Origin: Rhodoferax sp. GW822-FHT02A01
GTDB taxonomy: Bacteria; Pseudomonadota; Gammaproteobacteria; Burkholderiales; Burkholderiaceae_C
Direction of reading: 5' to 3'
Assembly: GCF_038784515.1 (NCBI RefSeq)
Contig: NZ_CP152376.1
Location: 1,922,001-1,986,000 of the forward strand
DNA: 64,000 bases
Positions within the stretch are counted from its first letter, which is position 1, and each line of letters opens with the position of its first letter. The notes under the pieces are model-generated. The model was not told where the DNA came from. It saw only the letters and a list, made by a program, of their open reading frames with translations, and searched no databases. A program made the position numbers and the translations under genes. Below are positions 32,856 through 41,760 of this stretch, piece by piece.

Positions 32856-34177
32856 GGTGGTTTGCGGATGATGAGGTTGTAGAGCAGCGTGGCTGCGAGC
32901 AGCTTGAGTGCGCAGGGCACCAGGCAGTAAGCAAAGGTGAGGGTGCGCAATGCGGTTGCATCCTGCGCACCCGGTGTGTAGCCTGACAGGCCCAGCAGCG
33001 GCAGGGCGACGCCGGCAGCCAGCGCCAGGTTGAGCTTGGTAGCGAAGTTCCACCAGCCGAAGTAGGCGCCCTCTGCCTGCCCTCTGTCGCCAGAGGCGGC
33101 TATGGTCCCGGCCAGCAGCGCAGCGGGCAGGGCCAGGTCGGTACCCAGTGCCACGCCGGATAGTGCGCACACCACCATGAAGGCAGCGGAGTCCCCCGCG
33201 CCCAGCTGGGCGGCAAATGCAAACACGGCGATCGCCATCAGCATGCCCAGTCCCCAGGTGCGCGCCAGCCCCAGCCTCGGCACTAGACACAGCCACAAGG
33301 GCATGGATAGCGCAGCGCACAGGAAATAGCTGCCGAGAAAGAAGGGTTGTAGATGGGCCGGCGCCTGCAGGCGGTCCTGAACGAAGAAGAGAATCAATGT
33401 GGCAGGTACTGCACTGGCGATGCCGTTGGCCATGAAGACCGCCAGCAGGGCGCGGAACGCAGGGCGAGAGAAGGGCAGCCACAGGGGCTCCGGGGCTCGT
33501 ACAGCGTGCACGCGGGCCACGGACGGAGGCTGCACGGCCTGTCTCCAGGCCCACCAGCCGCCTGCCAGCGCCAATGCAAACAGCACGGTCGTGGCCTCCA
33601 TGCCCAGGGTGAACGGAGCAACCGAGGCCAGCACCACCCCCAACAGACCCCAGCCTTCGCGCCAGGCCACGATGCGGCTGCGCTGTGTTTCATCTCCACC
33701 GAGCCGGGCACCCCAGGACTGGTGCAGTATCGACAGCGCACTGAAGGCCGTGTAGGTCAGCAGCAGTGCCAGCCCAGCCCACACCAGCAGCGCGGTTGGC
33801 GTGTTCACTGGCGGGAAGAACAGTAGTGCAAATCCCAGAGCCAGTGCCAAGGCCGCCACACCGCCCCAGCGCAGGACGAGGGGATTGGACTGGGCATACA
33901 GGTGGTCGCTCCAGCGCCCCAGCAACGGGTCAATCACGGCATCGAGCAGACGTGCACCCAGCATGAGCGCGCCCAGTGCTGCCAGTGGCACATGCAGCGT
34001 GGTCGCATAGTGGTGGGGCAGCACCACGTACAACGGCAGGGCCACAAACGCCAGGGGAAAACCCATCCAGCCATAGCGCAGACCGGCCTGCCAACCGGTG
34101 AACACCGTCTTGTCTACAGCGGTTGTCGAAGCGCCTGCAGGTGACGTAACCATCGCTGGCGCAATTACGTCGGTCAT
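32837..34177 (-). CDS. MFS transporter
   Basis: A 446-residue major-facilitator transporter with about 12 helices. The arrangement GARLLDAVIDPLLGRWSD in the loop between helices 2 and 3 resembles the GPH/MelB-like branch (MFS_2). It overlaps the Chalcone_3 gene by 4 bases and the DUF3833 gene by 19, so it belongs to the fatty-acid operon. The transported substrate cannot be inferred from the sequence. A related transporter gene is commonly seen in similar CFA-type clusters. Confidence 0.88.
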   Translation of the reverse strand: MTDVIAPAMVTSPAGASTTAVDKTVFTGWQAGLRYGWMGFPLAFVALPLYVVLPHHYATTLHVPLAALGALMLGARLLDAVIDPLLGRWSDHLYAQSNPLVLRWGGVAALALALGFALLFFPPVNTPTALLVWAGLALLLTYTAFSALSILHQSWGARLGGDETQRSRIVAWREGWGLLGVVLASVAPFTLGMEATTVLFALALAGGWWAWRQAVQPPSVARVHAVRAPEPLWLPFSRPAFRALLAVFMANGIASAVPATLILFFVQDRLQAPAHLQPFFLGSYFLCAALSMPLWLCLVPRLGLARTWGLGMLMAIAVFAFAAQLGAGDSAAFMVVCALSGVALGTDLALPAALLAGTIAASGDRGQAEGAYFGWWNFATKLNLALAAGVALPLLGLSGYTPGAQDATALRTLTFAYCLVPCALKLLAATLLYNLIIRKPPCNDAS

Positions 34178-34755
34178 GACGCGCTGCGCCCCAGCAGGCT
34201 GGCACGCAGTTGTGGCTCGCTGCTGGCGTCCGCCAGCCAGATGCCGAAGAAGACGCGGCTGAAGTCCGCATCCCGGATGGCGGGCAGGGACTGGCCGTTG
34301 AACCAGAAGCGCGCGCCGGTACCAGGAAAGTGCGCACCGACGATGCGGTCCCCCGCCTTCACATCGGGAAAAGTGCGCACCATGGCCGCAAGCCAGGCCT
34401 TTTCCTGCTCGGCGCCAAAGCCTCCCTGGCGCTGCATCTCCTTGAGGGAGCGCTCGGCAATCGCCTTGCCGTTCAGGCTGCGCAAGTAGTTCAGTTCGAG
34501 CGCAAAGGGCGTGGCTGCATAGGCCTCCGGCTTGAAGCTACTGCCCACCCATAACCGGGCTTCGTAGATATCAAAACCGAAGAAGCGCATGCGGGCGGAG
34601 CCCAGCTTTTGCAGGCCCGGCAATTCGCTGTCCAGTTCTGTTGGCAGAGCGCTTGTGCCTTGGGCCCGTGCTGCAAAAGCGGTTGCCAATCCGCTGACGG
34701 CAAACCATGCGGCGACGGTGGCGCGCATCAAGGCGGTACGCCGGGAGTGGTTCAT
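34174..34755 (-). CDS. Chalcone isomerase-like (Chalcone_3) exported protein
   Basis: A 193-residue protein with an N-terminal, possibly twin-arginine-like, signal peptide (SRRTALMRATVAAWFAVSGL, cleavage near FAARA). The mature part matches the Chalcone_3 type of chalcone isomerase-like domain: LGSARMRFFGFDIYEARLW, FALELNYLRSLNGKAIAERS and PAIRDADFSRVFFGIWL. Bacterial members are not known to isomerise chalcones; a fatty-acid binding or processing role in the periplasm is plausible. Overlaps of 4 bases with both neighbours show tight co-expression. Confidence 0.85.
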   Translation of the reverse strand: MNHSRRTALMRATVAAWFAVSGLATAFAARAQGTSALPTELDSELPGLQKLGSARMRFFGFDIYEARLWVGSSFKPEAYAATPFALELNYLRSLNGKAIAERSLKEMQRQGGFGAEQEKAWLAAMVRTFPDVKAGDRIVGAHFPGTGARFWFNGQSLPAIRDADFSRVFFGIWLADASSEPQLRASLLGRSAS

Positions 34756-35996
34756 GCGCGGGCCAGCGGCTTGCGCAGGGTGAACTGCACCACGTCGGTA
34801 TTGCGCTCGTCGAACGCCGCTTCGCAGTAGGCCAGATAGAACTCCCAGATGCGCACAAAGCGGTCATCAAAGCCGTTGGCCATGACCGCGCTGCGTTGTG
34901 CCAGGAAGGCATCGCGCCAGCGTCGCAGGGTCTCGGCATAGTCCGGGCCAAACGCCAGTTCGCGTTCTACCTCCAGCCCTGCCGCCCGGGCTTGTTCCCT
35001 GAATACGCGCGGGCTGGGCAGGCACCCTCCAGGAAAGATGTACTGCTGGATGAAGTCGGTGGAATGGATGTAACGCTCGTAAAAGGCGTCATCGATCACG
35101 ATGCTCTGGATGCACGCCCGTCCGCCCGGTTTGAGCAGGCGCGCCACCGTGGCAAAGTAGGTCGGCCAGTATTCACGGCCCACTGCCTCCACCATCTCGA
35201 TCGAGCAGATGGCATCGAACGGCGCATCATCAATGTCGCGGTAGTCCTGCAGCCGCAGGTCGGCGCGCTGCTCCGTACCCAGGCGCTGCATGCGTGCGCG
35301 GGCATAGGCCAACTGTTCGGTGCTCAGTGTCACGCCGGTGATGTGGGCCTGCATGTCGGTGGTCGCCATCTCGGCCAAGGCTCCCCAGCCGCAGCCGATC
35401 TCCAGCACGCGGTCGCCCGGCTTCACCGCCGCCTCGGTGAGTGCACGCCGCACCTTGGTGCGCTGGGCATCGGCCATGGGCTGGGTCAGGTCCCCCTGGA
35501 ACAGCGCGCTGGAGTAGTTCATGGTCTCATCCAGCCACAGGCCATAGAACGCATTGCCCAGGTCGTAGTGGGCATGGATGTTCTTCTGGCTGTTGGCGCG
35601 CGTGTTGCGGTTGAGCAGATGCTTGATGCGGTAGATCAGACGGCCGGCCCAGCTGCCGTAGATCACATCTTCCACCTCGGCGCGGTTCTTGATGAGCACG
35701 CGCAGCAGGTCGGTCAGGTTGGGCGTGCTCCAGTCGCCGGCAATATAGCTTTCGGCAAACCCGATGTCGCCGGACTTCAGCGCCGCGCTGCAGACGTTCC
35801 AGTTGTGCAGGGCAAGGGTGGCATGCGGCAGTGACTCGCCGCCAAAGCGCTGCATGCTCCCGTCCGGGAGCTGCACCGTCAGGCTACCGTGGTGCAGCCG
35901 GCTGAGCAGCTTGAAAACCGTGCGTGCAGAAGCCGGTGTGTCTGGAGGCAATGCAAAGCGATCGCCCAGTGTCGTGCCTATGGTTTTGCTGTTCAT
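34752..35996 (-). CDS. cfa: Cyclopropane-fatty-acyl-phospholipid synthase family methyltransferase
   Basis: A 414-residue SAM-dependent methyltransferase of the CFA synthase family, acting on unsaturated acyl chains of membrane phospholipids. It has an N-terminal sterol-carrier-like part (about 20-120) and a C-terminal methyltransferase domain with AHYDLGNAFYGLWLDETMNYSSA, VLEIGCGWGALAEMA and SIEMVEAVGREYW. All family landmarks are present. Because it is flanked by an FAD oxidoreductase and DUF1365, it may be one of the paralogues that make methylated, conjugated or furan fatty acids instead of simple cyclopropanes. The gap to the upstream DUF1365 gene is 51 bases. Confidence 0.9.
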   Translation of the reverse strand: MNSKTIGTTLGDRFALPPDTPASARTVFKLLSRLHHGSLTVQLPDGSMQRFGGESLPHATLALHNWNVCSAALKSGDIGFAESYIAGDWSTPNLTDLLRVLIKNRAEVEDVIYGSWAGRLIYRIKHLLNRNTRANSQKNIHAHYDLGNAFYGLWLDETMNYSSALFQGDLTQPMADAQRTKVRRALTEAAVKPGDRVLEIGCGWGALAEMATTDMQAHITGVTLSTEQLAYARARMQRLGTEQRADLRLQDYRDIDDAPFDAICSIEMVEAVGREYWPTYFATVARLLKPGGRACIQSIVIDDAFYERYIHSTDFIQQYIFPGGCLPSPRVFREQARAAGLEVERELAFGPDYAETLRRWRDAFLAQRSAVMANGFDDRFVRIWEFYLAYCEAAFDERNTDVVQFTLRKPLARA

Positions 35997-36047
35997 GAAA
36001 GACAGGGCTCCAATGAAAGTCGGGTGAGGTCTTGAACGTTCATCGCA

Positions 36048-36830
36048 CTAGCGGCTGGTGAACGTGGCGGGCAGCGGCGGCTTGCCAAAGAAGGGCGTGC
36101 GTTTGATAAACAGCTTGAGCGCCTGCCAATGGATGCGTGCCACCACGCCCCAGGTCATGGCCGGGTAGCGCCACAGCGCATGGCGCACCGCTGCAGATGT
36201 GAGCGGTTGCAGCGTGCCGCTCACACTGGTCTCGATCAGCGGCCCCTGCGCATCGTCATAGTCGATGCGTGCCACTGTGCGTTGCAGATCCGGCGTGACC
36301 ATGAAGCGAAAGCGATAGCCTCCCTCCACTGGACAGAATGGCGACACATGGAAGACCTTGGTGGCGCGCAGCTCCACGCCAAATGCCGGGCGGTCCAGCA
36401 GATAGCAGTGCCGTTCGCCAAAGGTGTTGTTCACTTCCACCACGATGGCCCGCAGCTTGCCGTCGGCAGCATGGCAATACCAGAAGCTCACCGGCTTGAA
36501 GGTAAAGCCCAGCACGCGCGGATAGCAGTGCAGCCAGACCTCGCCGCTGGCATCGTCAATGCCTTGTGTCCGCAGCAGTTCGTCCAGCCAGGCCAGGGCG
36601 CCGCCCTGCTCGGGGCCGCGCCCGTCGCCGTGGTCCTTGTCGAAGAAGGACAGCGCCGCCAAGCGGTTGCGGGCCAGCGCACCCGGCCCATTGGCCTGCA
36701 GGCTGCGCATGGGCAGCATGAGAAAGTAGGTGCCATACACAAAGGCATTGCGCGCCGGGCGCAGCCTGCTGTGCCGCACCTGGCCAAAACCGATGTGTGC
36801 CAGCGCCTGGCCTTTGCTGCGCGTGGTCAT
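36048..36830 (-). CDS. DUF1365 domain protein
   Basis: A 260-residue DUF1365 protein, recognised by HSRLRPARNAFVYGTYFLMLPM, PRVLGFTFKPVSFWYCH, FGERHCYLL and KVFHVSPFCPVEGGYRFRF. DUF1365 genes nearly always lie next to an FAD-dependent oxidoreductase and a CFA-like methyltransferase, as here. In Rhodobacter sphaeroides, genes of such clusters take part in furan fatty acid formation in the singlet-oxygen response; I recall this link only in outline. It overlaps the FAD gene by 4 bases. Confidence 0.88.
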   Translation of the reverse strand: MTTRSKGQALAHIGFGQVRHSRLRPARNAFVYGTYFLMLPMRSLQANGPGALARNRLAALSFFDKDHGDGRGPEQGGALAWLDELLRTQGIDDASGEVWLHCYPRVLGFTFKPVSFWYCHAADGKLRAIVVEVNNTFGERHCYLLDRPAFGVELRATKVFHVSPFCPVEGGYRFRFMVTPDLQRTVARIDYDDAQGPLIETSVSGTLQPLTSAAVRHALWRYPAMTWGVVARIHWQALKLFIKRTPFFGKPPLPATFTSR

Positions 36831-38128
36831 GCAGCAAGGCGCTCTGTGACGGCCAGCGAATTCTGGATGCGGCGCGCCACATCCAGTCCCGATGCCAGAC
36901 CGTCCTCGTGAAACCCATAGCCAGTCCAGGCGCCGCAGAAATAAGTGTGTTGCTTGCCTTGCAAGGTGGGAACCTGCTTTTGTGCCTGGATGGCAGCCAG
37001 GTCAAACACAGGGTGATCGTATGCATAGCTGCCCAGCACATGGCGATCGGCAATCGCGCGCACCGGATTGAGGGAGACCACCACGCTGGTATTGAAAGGC
37101 AGCGGTTGCAACTGGTTGAGCAGGTAGTGCAGGCACACGCGTGCGCTCTCTTGCACCTTGTCCGTCGCACGCTCGTAGTTCCAGGCCGCCCAGGCGCGTC
37201 GGGTGCGGGGCAGCACCGAGTTGTCGGTGTGCAGCACCGCACGGTTGGGCTGATAGCGGATGGCGCCCAGGATGCTTCGCTCGGCGGGGCTGGCATCGGC
37301 CAGCAGACGCAACGCCTGGTCCGAGTGACAGGCCAGCACAAGCTGGTCGTAGTGCTCGGTCTGGCCGTTGGCACTGATCCAGACACCTTGTGCATCGCGG
37401 CGTACGCTGTCCACGCGGGTGTTCAGACGCTTGTCGCTGATACCGGCCACGATCTTGTCCACGTAATGACGCGCGCCGCCTTGAACGGTCCACCACTGGG
37501 GGCGGTTGGTCACCTGGATCAGTCCGTGGTTGTGGCAGAAGCGGATCATGGTGGCCACTGGAAACTGCAGCATCTGGTCGGTGGGGCAGCTCCAGATGCA
37601 GCCCAGCATGGGCAGGAAATACCAGTCCCGGAATTCTGCGGAAAAGCCGTGTTGGCGCAGGAAGTCACCCAGCGGCTGCACCAGCTCGATTTCCGGGCCG
37701 CTTTGCGCAATGCGGGTAGCCAGTGCGTTGAAGCGCAGGACCTCGCGCAGCATCCTCCAGAAACGCGGCCTTAGCAGGTTGCGGCGTTGCGCGAACACCG
37801 TGCCCAGCGAAGAGCCGCTCCACTCCAGCGCCGCCCCGTGTGGCTGCGGAACCTGCACCGAGAACGACATGTCGGACTTGGCAGTGGCAATGTCCAGTTC
37901 CGCAAACAGAGCGATCAGCTTGGGATAGGTGCGCTCGTTGAACACCAGAAAGCCGGTGTCCACGCCGTGTGTGACCGGCCCTTGCGCGCCTTCCAGGGTC
38001 ACGTCCACTGTATGCGTGTGGCCGCCAAAGTAGCTGCCTGCTTCAAACAGCGTGACGTTGGCCTGCCCGTGCAGGCGGTGCGCTGCGGCCAGACCTGCGA
38101 TTCCCGAACCGATGATGGCTATTTTCAT
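36827..38128 (-). CDS. FAD-dependent amine oxidase/desaturase-like protein
   Basis: A 433-residue flavoprotein with the N-terminal dinucleotide-binding motif IAIIGSGIAGLAAAHRL and the adjoining FEAGSYFGGHTHTVDV, typical of the flavin amine-oxidase superfamily (including NAD/FAD proteins next to CFA synthases). A C-terminal FAD motif is in YFCGAWTGYGFHEDGLASG. By neighbours it may dehydrogenate a methylated fatty acyl chain. It is the first gene of the eight-gene operon; AAGG precedes the ATG by about 9 bases. A nested palindrome lies just upstream. Confidence 0.88.
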   Translation of the reverse strand: MKIAIIGSGIAGLAAAHRLHGQANVTLFEAGSYFGGHTHTVDVTLEGAQGPVTHGVDTGFLVFNERTYPKLIALFAELDIATAKSDMSFSVQVPQPHGAALEWSGSSLGTVFAQRRNLLRPRFWRMLREVLRFNALATRIAQSGPEIELVQPLGDFLRQHGFSAEFRDWYFLPMLGCIWSCPTDQMLQFPVATMIRFCHNHGLIQVTNRPQWWTVQGGARHYVDKIVAGISDKRLNTRVDSVRRDAQGVWISANGQTEHYDQLVLACHSDQALRLLADASPAERSILGAIRYQPNRAVLHTDNSVLPRTRRAWAAWNYERATDKVQESARVCLHYLLNQLQPLPFNTSVVVSLNPVRAIADRHVLGSYAYDHPVFDLAAIQAQKQVPTLQGKQHTYFCGAWTGYGFHEDGLASGLDVARRIQNSLAVTERLAA

Positions 38129-38132
38129 GGAT

Positions 38133-38171
38133 TTATTACCTTTTGGTCATTTTGTGACTGATTGGTAATAA
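38133..38171. promoter_or_regulatory. Nested palindrome upstream of the fatty-acid operon
   Basis: TTATTACC (38133-38140) and GGTAATAA (38164-38171) are perfect 8-bp inverted arms. Between them GGTCA and TGACT form a second, inner dyad. It begins 5 bases upstream of the FAD gene start codon, so a bound repressor or an mRNA hairpin there would block expression of the operon. Confidence 0.45.
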
Positions 38172-38275
38172 AGCGAATTGATTAGTTCAAAGACCTCGAC
38201 GCGCATAGGGTATTGGCGATGCCGGGCACGCAACCTTCCGCCTCGTGGGCGTCCATGGCAGGGAGCGATCCGTTC

Positions 38276-40432
38276 TCAGGGGTGGGTTGTAAGAGGGGCC
38301 GGCCGCAGCAGCGCAGCCTGTTGCCGCAGCACAGGCAACAGCCGGTTGGCCAGCTGCAGCTGCACCAGCAGGAGGTTTTGCACCTGACGGGATTCAGGCG
38401 TGGTCGTACTGGCGGCAGAGTCCCCTGCCGCCTCAGGTGCGGCAATCGGCCCCCCCGCATCAAGGGCCTGCGCCAGTCCCTCCAGGCCTTGCAGTAGCTC
38501 CTGCGCAGCCTGCAAGGTGGTGCTGTCCAGAGCTTCGGCCTGCGCCTCGCCGCGGTGCGCACCCAAGGCCGACAGGTAGCTCAGCAGCATGTGGGACTGC
38601 AGCAGGAAGCGGCCGCAGGCAACCATGTCCAGCTGCGCATGCGCAGGCTCGTTGGCCATGGCGCTGTAGGCATTGGACAGGGCCGCATCGGCATTGTGTG
38701 CGTCGCGCCGGGCCACGCGGTAGGCCAGGTGGTCCTGCTTGCCTTGCTGGTATTGCAGAAGGATTTCACGCAGATAGCCAGCCTGGCTTTTCAGGGTTTG
38801 CGCTGCCAGCCGGGGCCAGTGGCGGGCCTGCCAGTTGGGCAGGATCAGCCAGGCGGCCAAGGCGGCGATGGCACTGCCCAGCGCCGTGTCCAGCAACCGC
38901 GCCGGGATGACTCCCTGGGACATGCCCATCTGGTGGAAGCTCAGCAGCACCAGCGTGGTGACCGCCGCGCTGCTGACGCGCGGGTCGGTCTGCCGTGTGC
39001 CGATGAACAGGGTGCCTGCCAGCACGGTACAGGCCGCCTGCAGAAGCGCCCCCGGAAACAGCCGTATCAAGGCCCAACCCACGCCCAAACCCACCACCGT
39101 GCCCAGCGCACGCTGGCCCAGGCGCTGGAGCGTGGCGCTGTACTGCGGCTGGCTTACGAACACGACGGTGAGCAGGATCCAGAAACCATGTGGGTCCTGG
39201 GTCCGGCGCATCACACCGAATGCCACCAACAGCGACAGCGCCAGGCGCACCGCGTGGCGCATCAGGGCCGAACGCAGGTTGAGCTGCGCGCGGATGCGCG
39301 ACCAGGCTTCGCCCAGGGTCTGGGGCTGGCGATCCAGCAGCGCCAGGGTGGGTGCGTCCACCGGCCCGCTCATGGCGCCGGCAAACACACTGGCCAGAGC
39401 GGTCAGGTTGTCACCCAGCGCACGCAGGGCCCGCAAGGGCCGGTCGGCCAGAGAGGAATTCGGATCCAGATGGCGGATACCCGCTTGCATCTCCTCGATG
39501 GCGCGTGCGGTCGTCCCGGTGTGGCGGGGGCTGGTGTCCTCGCGTATCGCCAATGCATATTTGTGCGCCTGCTCGCCCAGCACGCAGAGCACGCGCTCAC
39601 AGCGGTAGAGCGCATCTGAGCGCGCAAACACCTTGGCCAGCAGCACATAGCTCTCATGGGAAGAGCTCACCCGCTCATGAATGTCCTGCGCGGCCAGGTA
39701 CTGGTGAATGGATTGCTGCAGCCGTGCGGATGGTGTGCCGCTTCCCAGGCGGGTGAACAGGGACTCCTTGGCGGCGTTGAGCGCATCGACCACCCGGCCG
39801 TTGTGCAGCGCCAGGTCCAGCCTGCGCCGACTCATGTCGATGTCCCCCACGGGCTCAAACAGCTGTGCCTTCAGGCGCAGGTATTCGCCCAACAACGAGT
39901 ACAGCGTGGAGAGCCGGTGGCGTACCGTGGGCATGGGCCAGGCGGCAGCCCACAGCAGGGAGACCAGGCCATACCAGGCCGCTCCGCCCAGCAGATACGG
40001 AGCCACCAGAACCGCCTGTGCGCGGTCGCCCTGTGCCGACAGTGCGGTGTAGATGAACAGCACCAGTGCACCGAACGCGATGGCTCGGTAGCGCTCGCCC
40101 ACAGCGCCCAGCATGGTGAGAAAGAAGGCTGAAGCCGCCAGCGCCAGGGCCAGCAGCACGGGCGATACCAGCGTGGCCCAGACCGCGCCCATGACCAGGC
40201 TGAACACACACAGCGAAATCAGCTGGGTTCGAAGCCGCTTGCCCCAGTTGTCATCGGTCTCGGTAAAGGCACTGGCCAGAACGCCGAGCAGCACGGTCAT
40301 CAGCTCGTCCTGCCAGTCGTATGCCCAACCCACGGCCAGCACCGTGCTCAGCGCAAGCAGCGCCTGCGCGCCCCGCATGAAGCCTTCGTGATTGCGGGTC
40401 CACTGGAGATTGGCCAGCCAGCTGTCGTTCAC
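38276..40432 (-). CDS. FUSC family membrane protein (YccS/YhfK-like)
   Basis: A 718-residue inner-membrane protein of the YccS/YhfK type within the fusaric-acid-resistance (FUSC) superfamily. It has two blocks of about five or six membrane helices (about 20-170 and 395-535), each followed by a soluble helical part. The second block contains RLALSLLVAFGVMRRT and HGFWILLTVVFVSQPQYSATLQRLGQRALGT, the usual FUSC core. Such proteins are thought to be efflux or envelope proteins; substrates are unknown. It lies 9 bases downstream of the HD-like gene on the same strand, so both may be co-transcribed. Confidence 0.88.
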   Translation of the reverse strand: MNDSWLANLQWTRNHEGFMRGAQALLALSTVLAVGWAYDWQDELMTVLLGVLASAFTETDDNWGKRLRTQLISLCVFSLVMGAVWATLVSPVLLALALAASAFFLTMLGAVGERYRAIAFGALVLFIYTALSAQGDRAQAVLVAPYLLGGAAWYGLVSLLWAAAWPMPTVRHRLSTLYSLLGEYLRLKAQLFEPVGDIDMSRRRLDLALHNGRVVDALNAAKESLFTRLGSGTPSARLQQSIHQYLAAQDIHERVSSSHESYVLLAKVFARSDALYRCERVLCVLGEQAHKYALAIREDTSPRHTGTTARAIEEMQAGIRHLDPNSSLADRPLRALRALGDNLTALASVFAGAMSGPVDAPTLALLDRQPQTLGEAWSRIRAQLNLRSALMRHAVRLALSLLVAFGVMRRTQDPHGFWILLTVVFVSQPQYSATLQRLGQRALGTVVGLGVGWALIRLFPGALLQAACTVLAGTLFIGTRQTDPRVSSAAVTTLVLLSFHQMGMSQGVIPARLLDTALGSAIAALAAWLILPNWQARHWPRLAAQTLKSQAGYLREILLQYQQGKQDHLAYRVARRDAHNADAALSNAYSAMANEPAHAQLDMVACGRFLLQSHMLLSYLSALGAHRGEAQAEALDSTTLQAAQELLQGLEGLAQALDAGGPIAAPEAAGDSAASTTTPESRQVQNLLLVQLQLANRLLPVLRQQAALLRPAPLTTHP

Positions 40433-40441
40433 TGGACAGCC

Positions 40442-41680
40442 TTACCAGACCCGGTCATTGCCAGTGGTTTGGGTAAGCGGTAGCAGACGGTCCAGATGGA
40501 TCTGCACCTTGACCTCGCTGTGCGCAACGCTGGCCACCACCTTGTAGTCCTTCTGGCTGGTGTCGCGCACGGCATGTTCGGCCGTGGGCATGCCGCTGCG
40601 GTTGAGCACCACCGCCACGCGTGGGGTGCTGGTGTTGGTACCACGCCGAACCACCACGGCCACTTCGTCGGAGGCCAGTCGTACATAGGAGCCCGGTTGG
40701 TAAATGCCGACCGCCTTGATCAACGCCGCGCCGGCTTCGTCCACTTGCTTGTTCTCATCAAAATAGCAGGCCTGCATGGCTACCGCCGGAGGCACCGGCG
40801 GACGAGACAGGCGTGGCGAGAGGCGGGCCGCAAACATGTCGGCGCGCTGGATCATGCGTGCCAGCCGCTGCGCCGGTGTCTTGCTGCGCAGGTCACCCGG
40901 CGCCTGTGCATGGTGTTCGGCCACAGCCTGCAGCCAGGTCGGGTCTTCGATGCCGACGGACTTGAGGATATCCACCGAGCGCTGCGCATGGCTGTCGATC
41001 TGGGCCAGTTGGGTGTCGTCCGGCGGGCGCTTTTGCGAGGTCAGCTTGTCCTGCAATTCGGTCATGGAGACGTTCATGGTCAATGCCGCCTTGCACAGCA
41101 GCATCTCCACATGCTCCGGCCAGGCCAGCACCTCGCGTGCGGCCAGACCGCACATCACGCTCACCAGCATGGCGTGGGTCGCGCTGTACATGGAGGTCTC
41201 CGAGGCCGATAGCTGGATCAGTGCAAACAGCACTCCATTGGGGTTGCGATGCGACTCGCGTTGCAGGGTGCGGAACACATGCTCCAGCCGCCATTTGAAA
41301 TGTTCGCGGTTGGGGTCGCGCAGCAGGATGTGGGCTTCCACCTGCAGATCGCGCCAGTCCACGCGGTCCGTGGTGACGACTTCGCGCTTGGTCGCCTTGT
41401 CCACCATCAGTTTGGACTCGGCGATTTCGCCAATCGACTTTTCCTTGCGCATGAGCGTTTGCAACTGGTCGATGTAGGCCTTGCGCAAGGCTTCAGCATC
41501 CACACCATCAATGAACAGGCCGCCACTGCGGTTGTAGAACATTTCCAGATCGGCCCGGGAGGCCACTACAAACGCCTTGCGTGCCAGCAGAATGCCGTTG
41601 CTGTCCACGAGATCACAAGGCAATGGTTGCCCAATGCGGATGGAGTCGATTTCAACGGGAATCAGGTTCATAGAGTGCAA
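40442..41680 (-). CDS. Degenerate HD-GYP domain protein
   Basis: A 412-residue cytoplasmic protein. An N-terminal part (about 1-110) resembles the domain preceding many HD-GYP phosphodiesterases. The middle (about 160-300) follows the HD-GYP pattern but has lost the catalytic residues: LLCKAALTMNVSM stands where AALLHDIGK is expected, and HHAQAPGDL replaces HHERWDGSGYP. It is therefore unlikely to hydrolyse c-di-GMP and may act as a binding or regulatory protein. The C-terminal part (YQPGSYVRLASDEVAVVVRRG) is the usual PilZ-like/beta tail of this group. The start is 41680 (MHSMNLIP) or 41671 (MNLIP). Confidence 0.8.
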   Translation of the reverse strand: MHSMNLIPVEIDSIRIGQPLPCDLVDSNGILLARKAFVVASRADLEMFYNRSGGLFIDGVDAEALRKAYIDQLQTLMRKEKSIGEIAESKLMVDKATKREVVTTDRVDWRDLQVEAHILLRDPNREHFKWRLEHVFRTLQRESHRNPNGVLFALIQLSASETSMYSATHAMLVSVMCGLAAREVLAWPEHVEMLLCKAALTMNVSMTELQDKLTSQKRPPDDTQLAQIDSHAQRSVDILKSVGIEDPTWLQAVAEHHAQAPGDLRSKTPAQRLARMIQRADMFAARLSPRLSRPPVPPAVAMQACYFDENKQVDEAGAALIKAVGIYQPGSYVRLASDEVAVVVRRGTNTSTPRVAVVLNRSGMPTAEHAVRDTSQKDYKVVASVAHSEVKVQIHLDRLLPLTQTTGNDRVW

Positions 41681-41760
41681 AGATTATGCCCTCTCGCCCC
41701 TGTTTCAACTATCAAAATACCGGGCAAATACCCGCCTGAAGCCCTGCTAGCATTGCGTGC

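Noticed and set aside
32856..33554. Upstream extension of the DUF3833 frame to 411 codons
   Set aside because: It runs out of frame through the MFS gene. The lipoprotein signal starting at 32855 gives the expected N-terminus.
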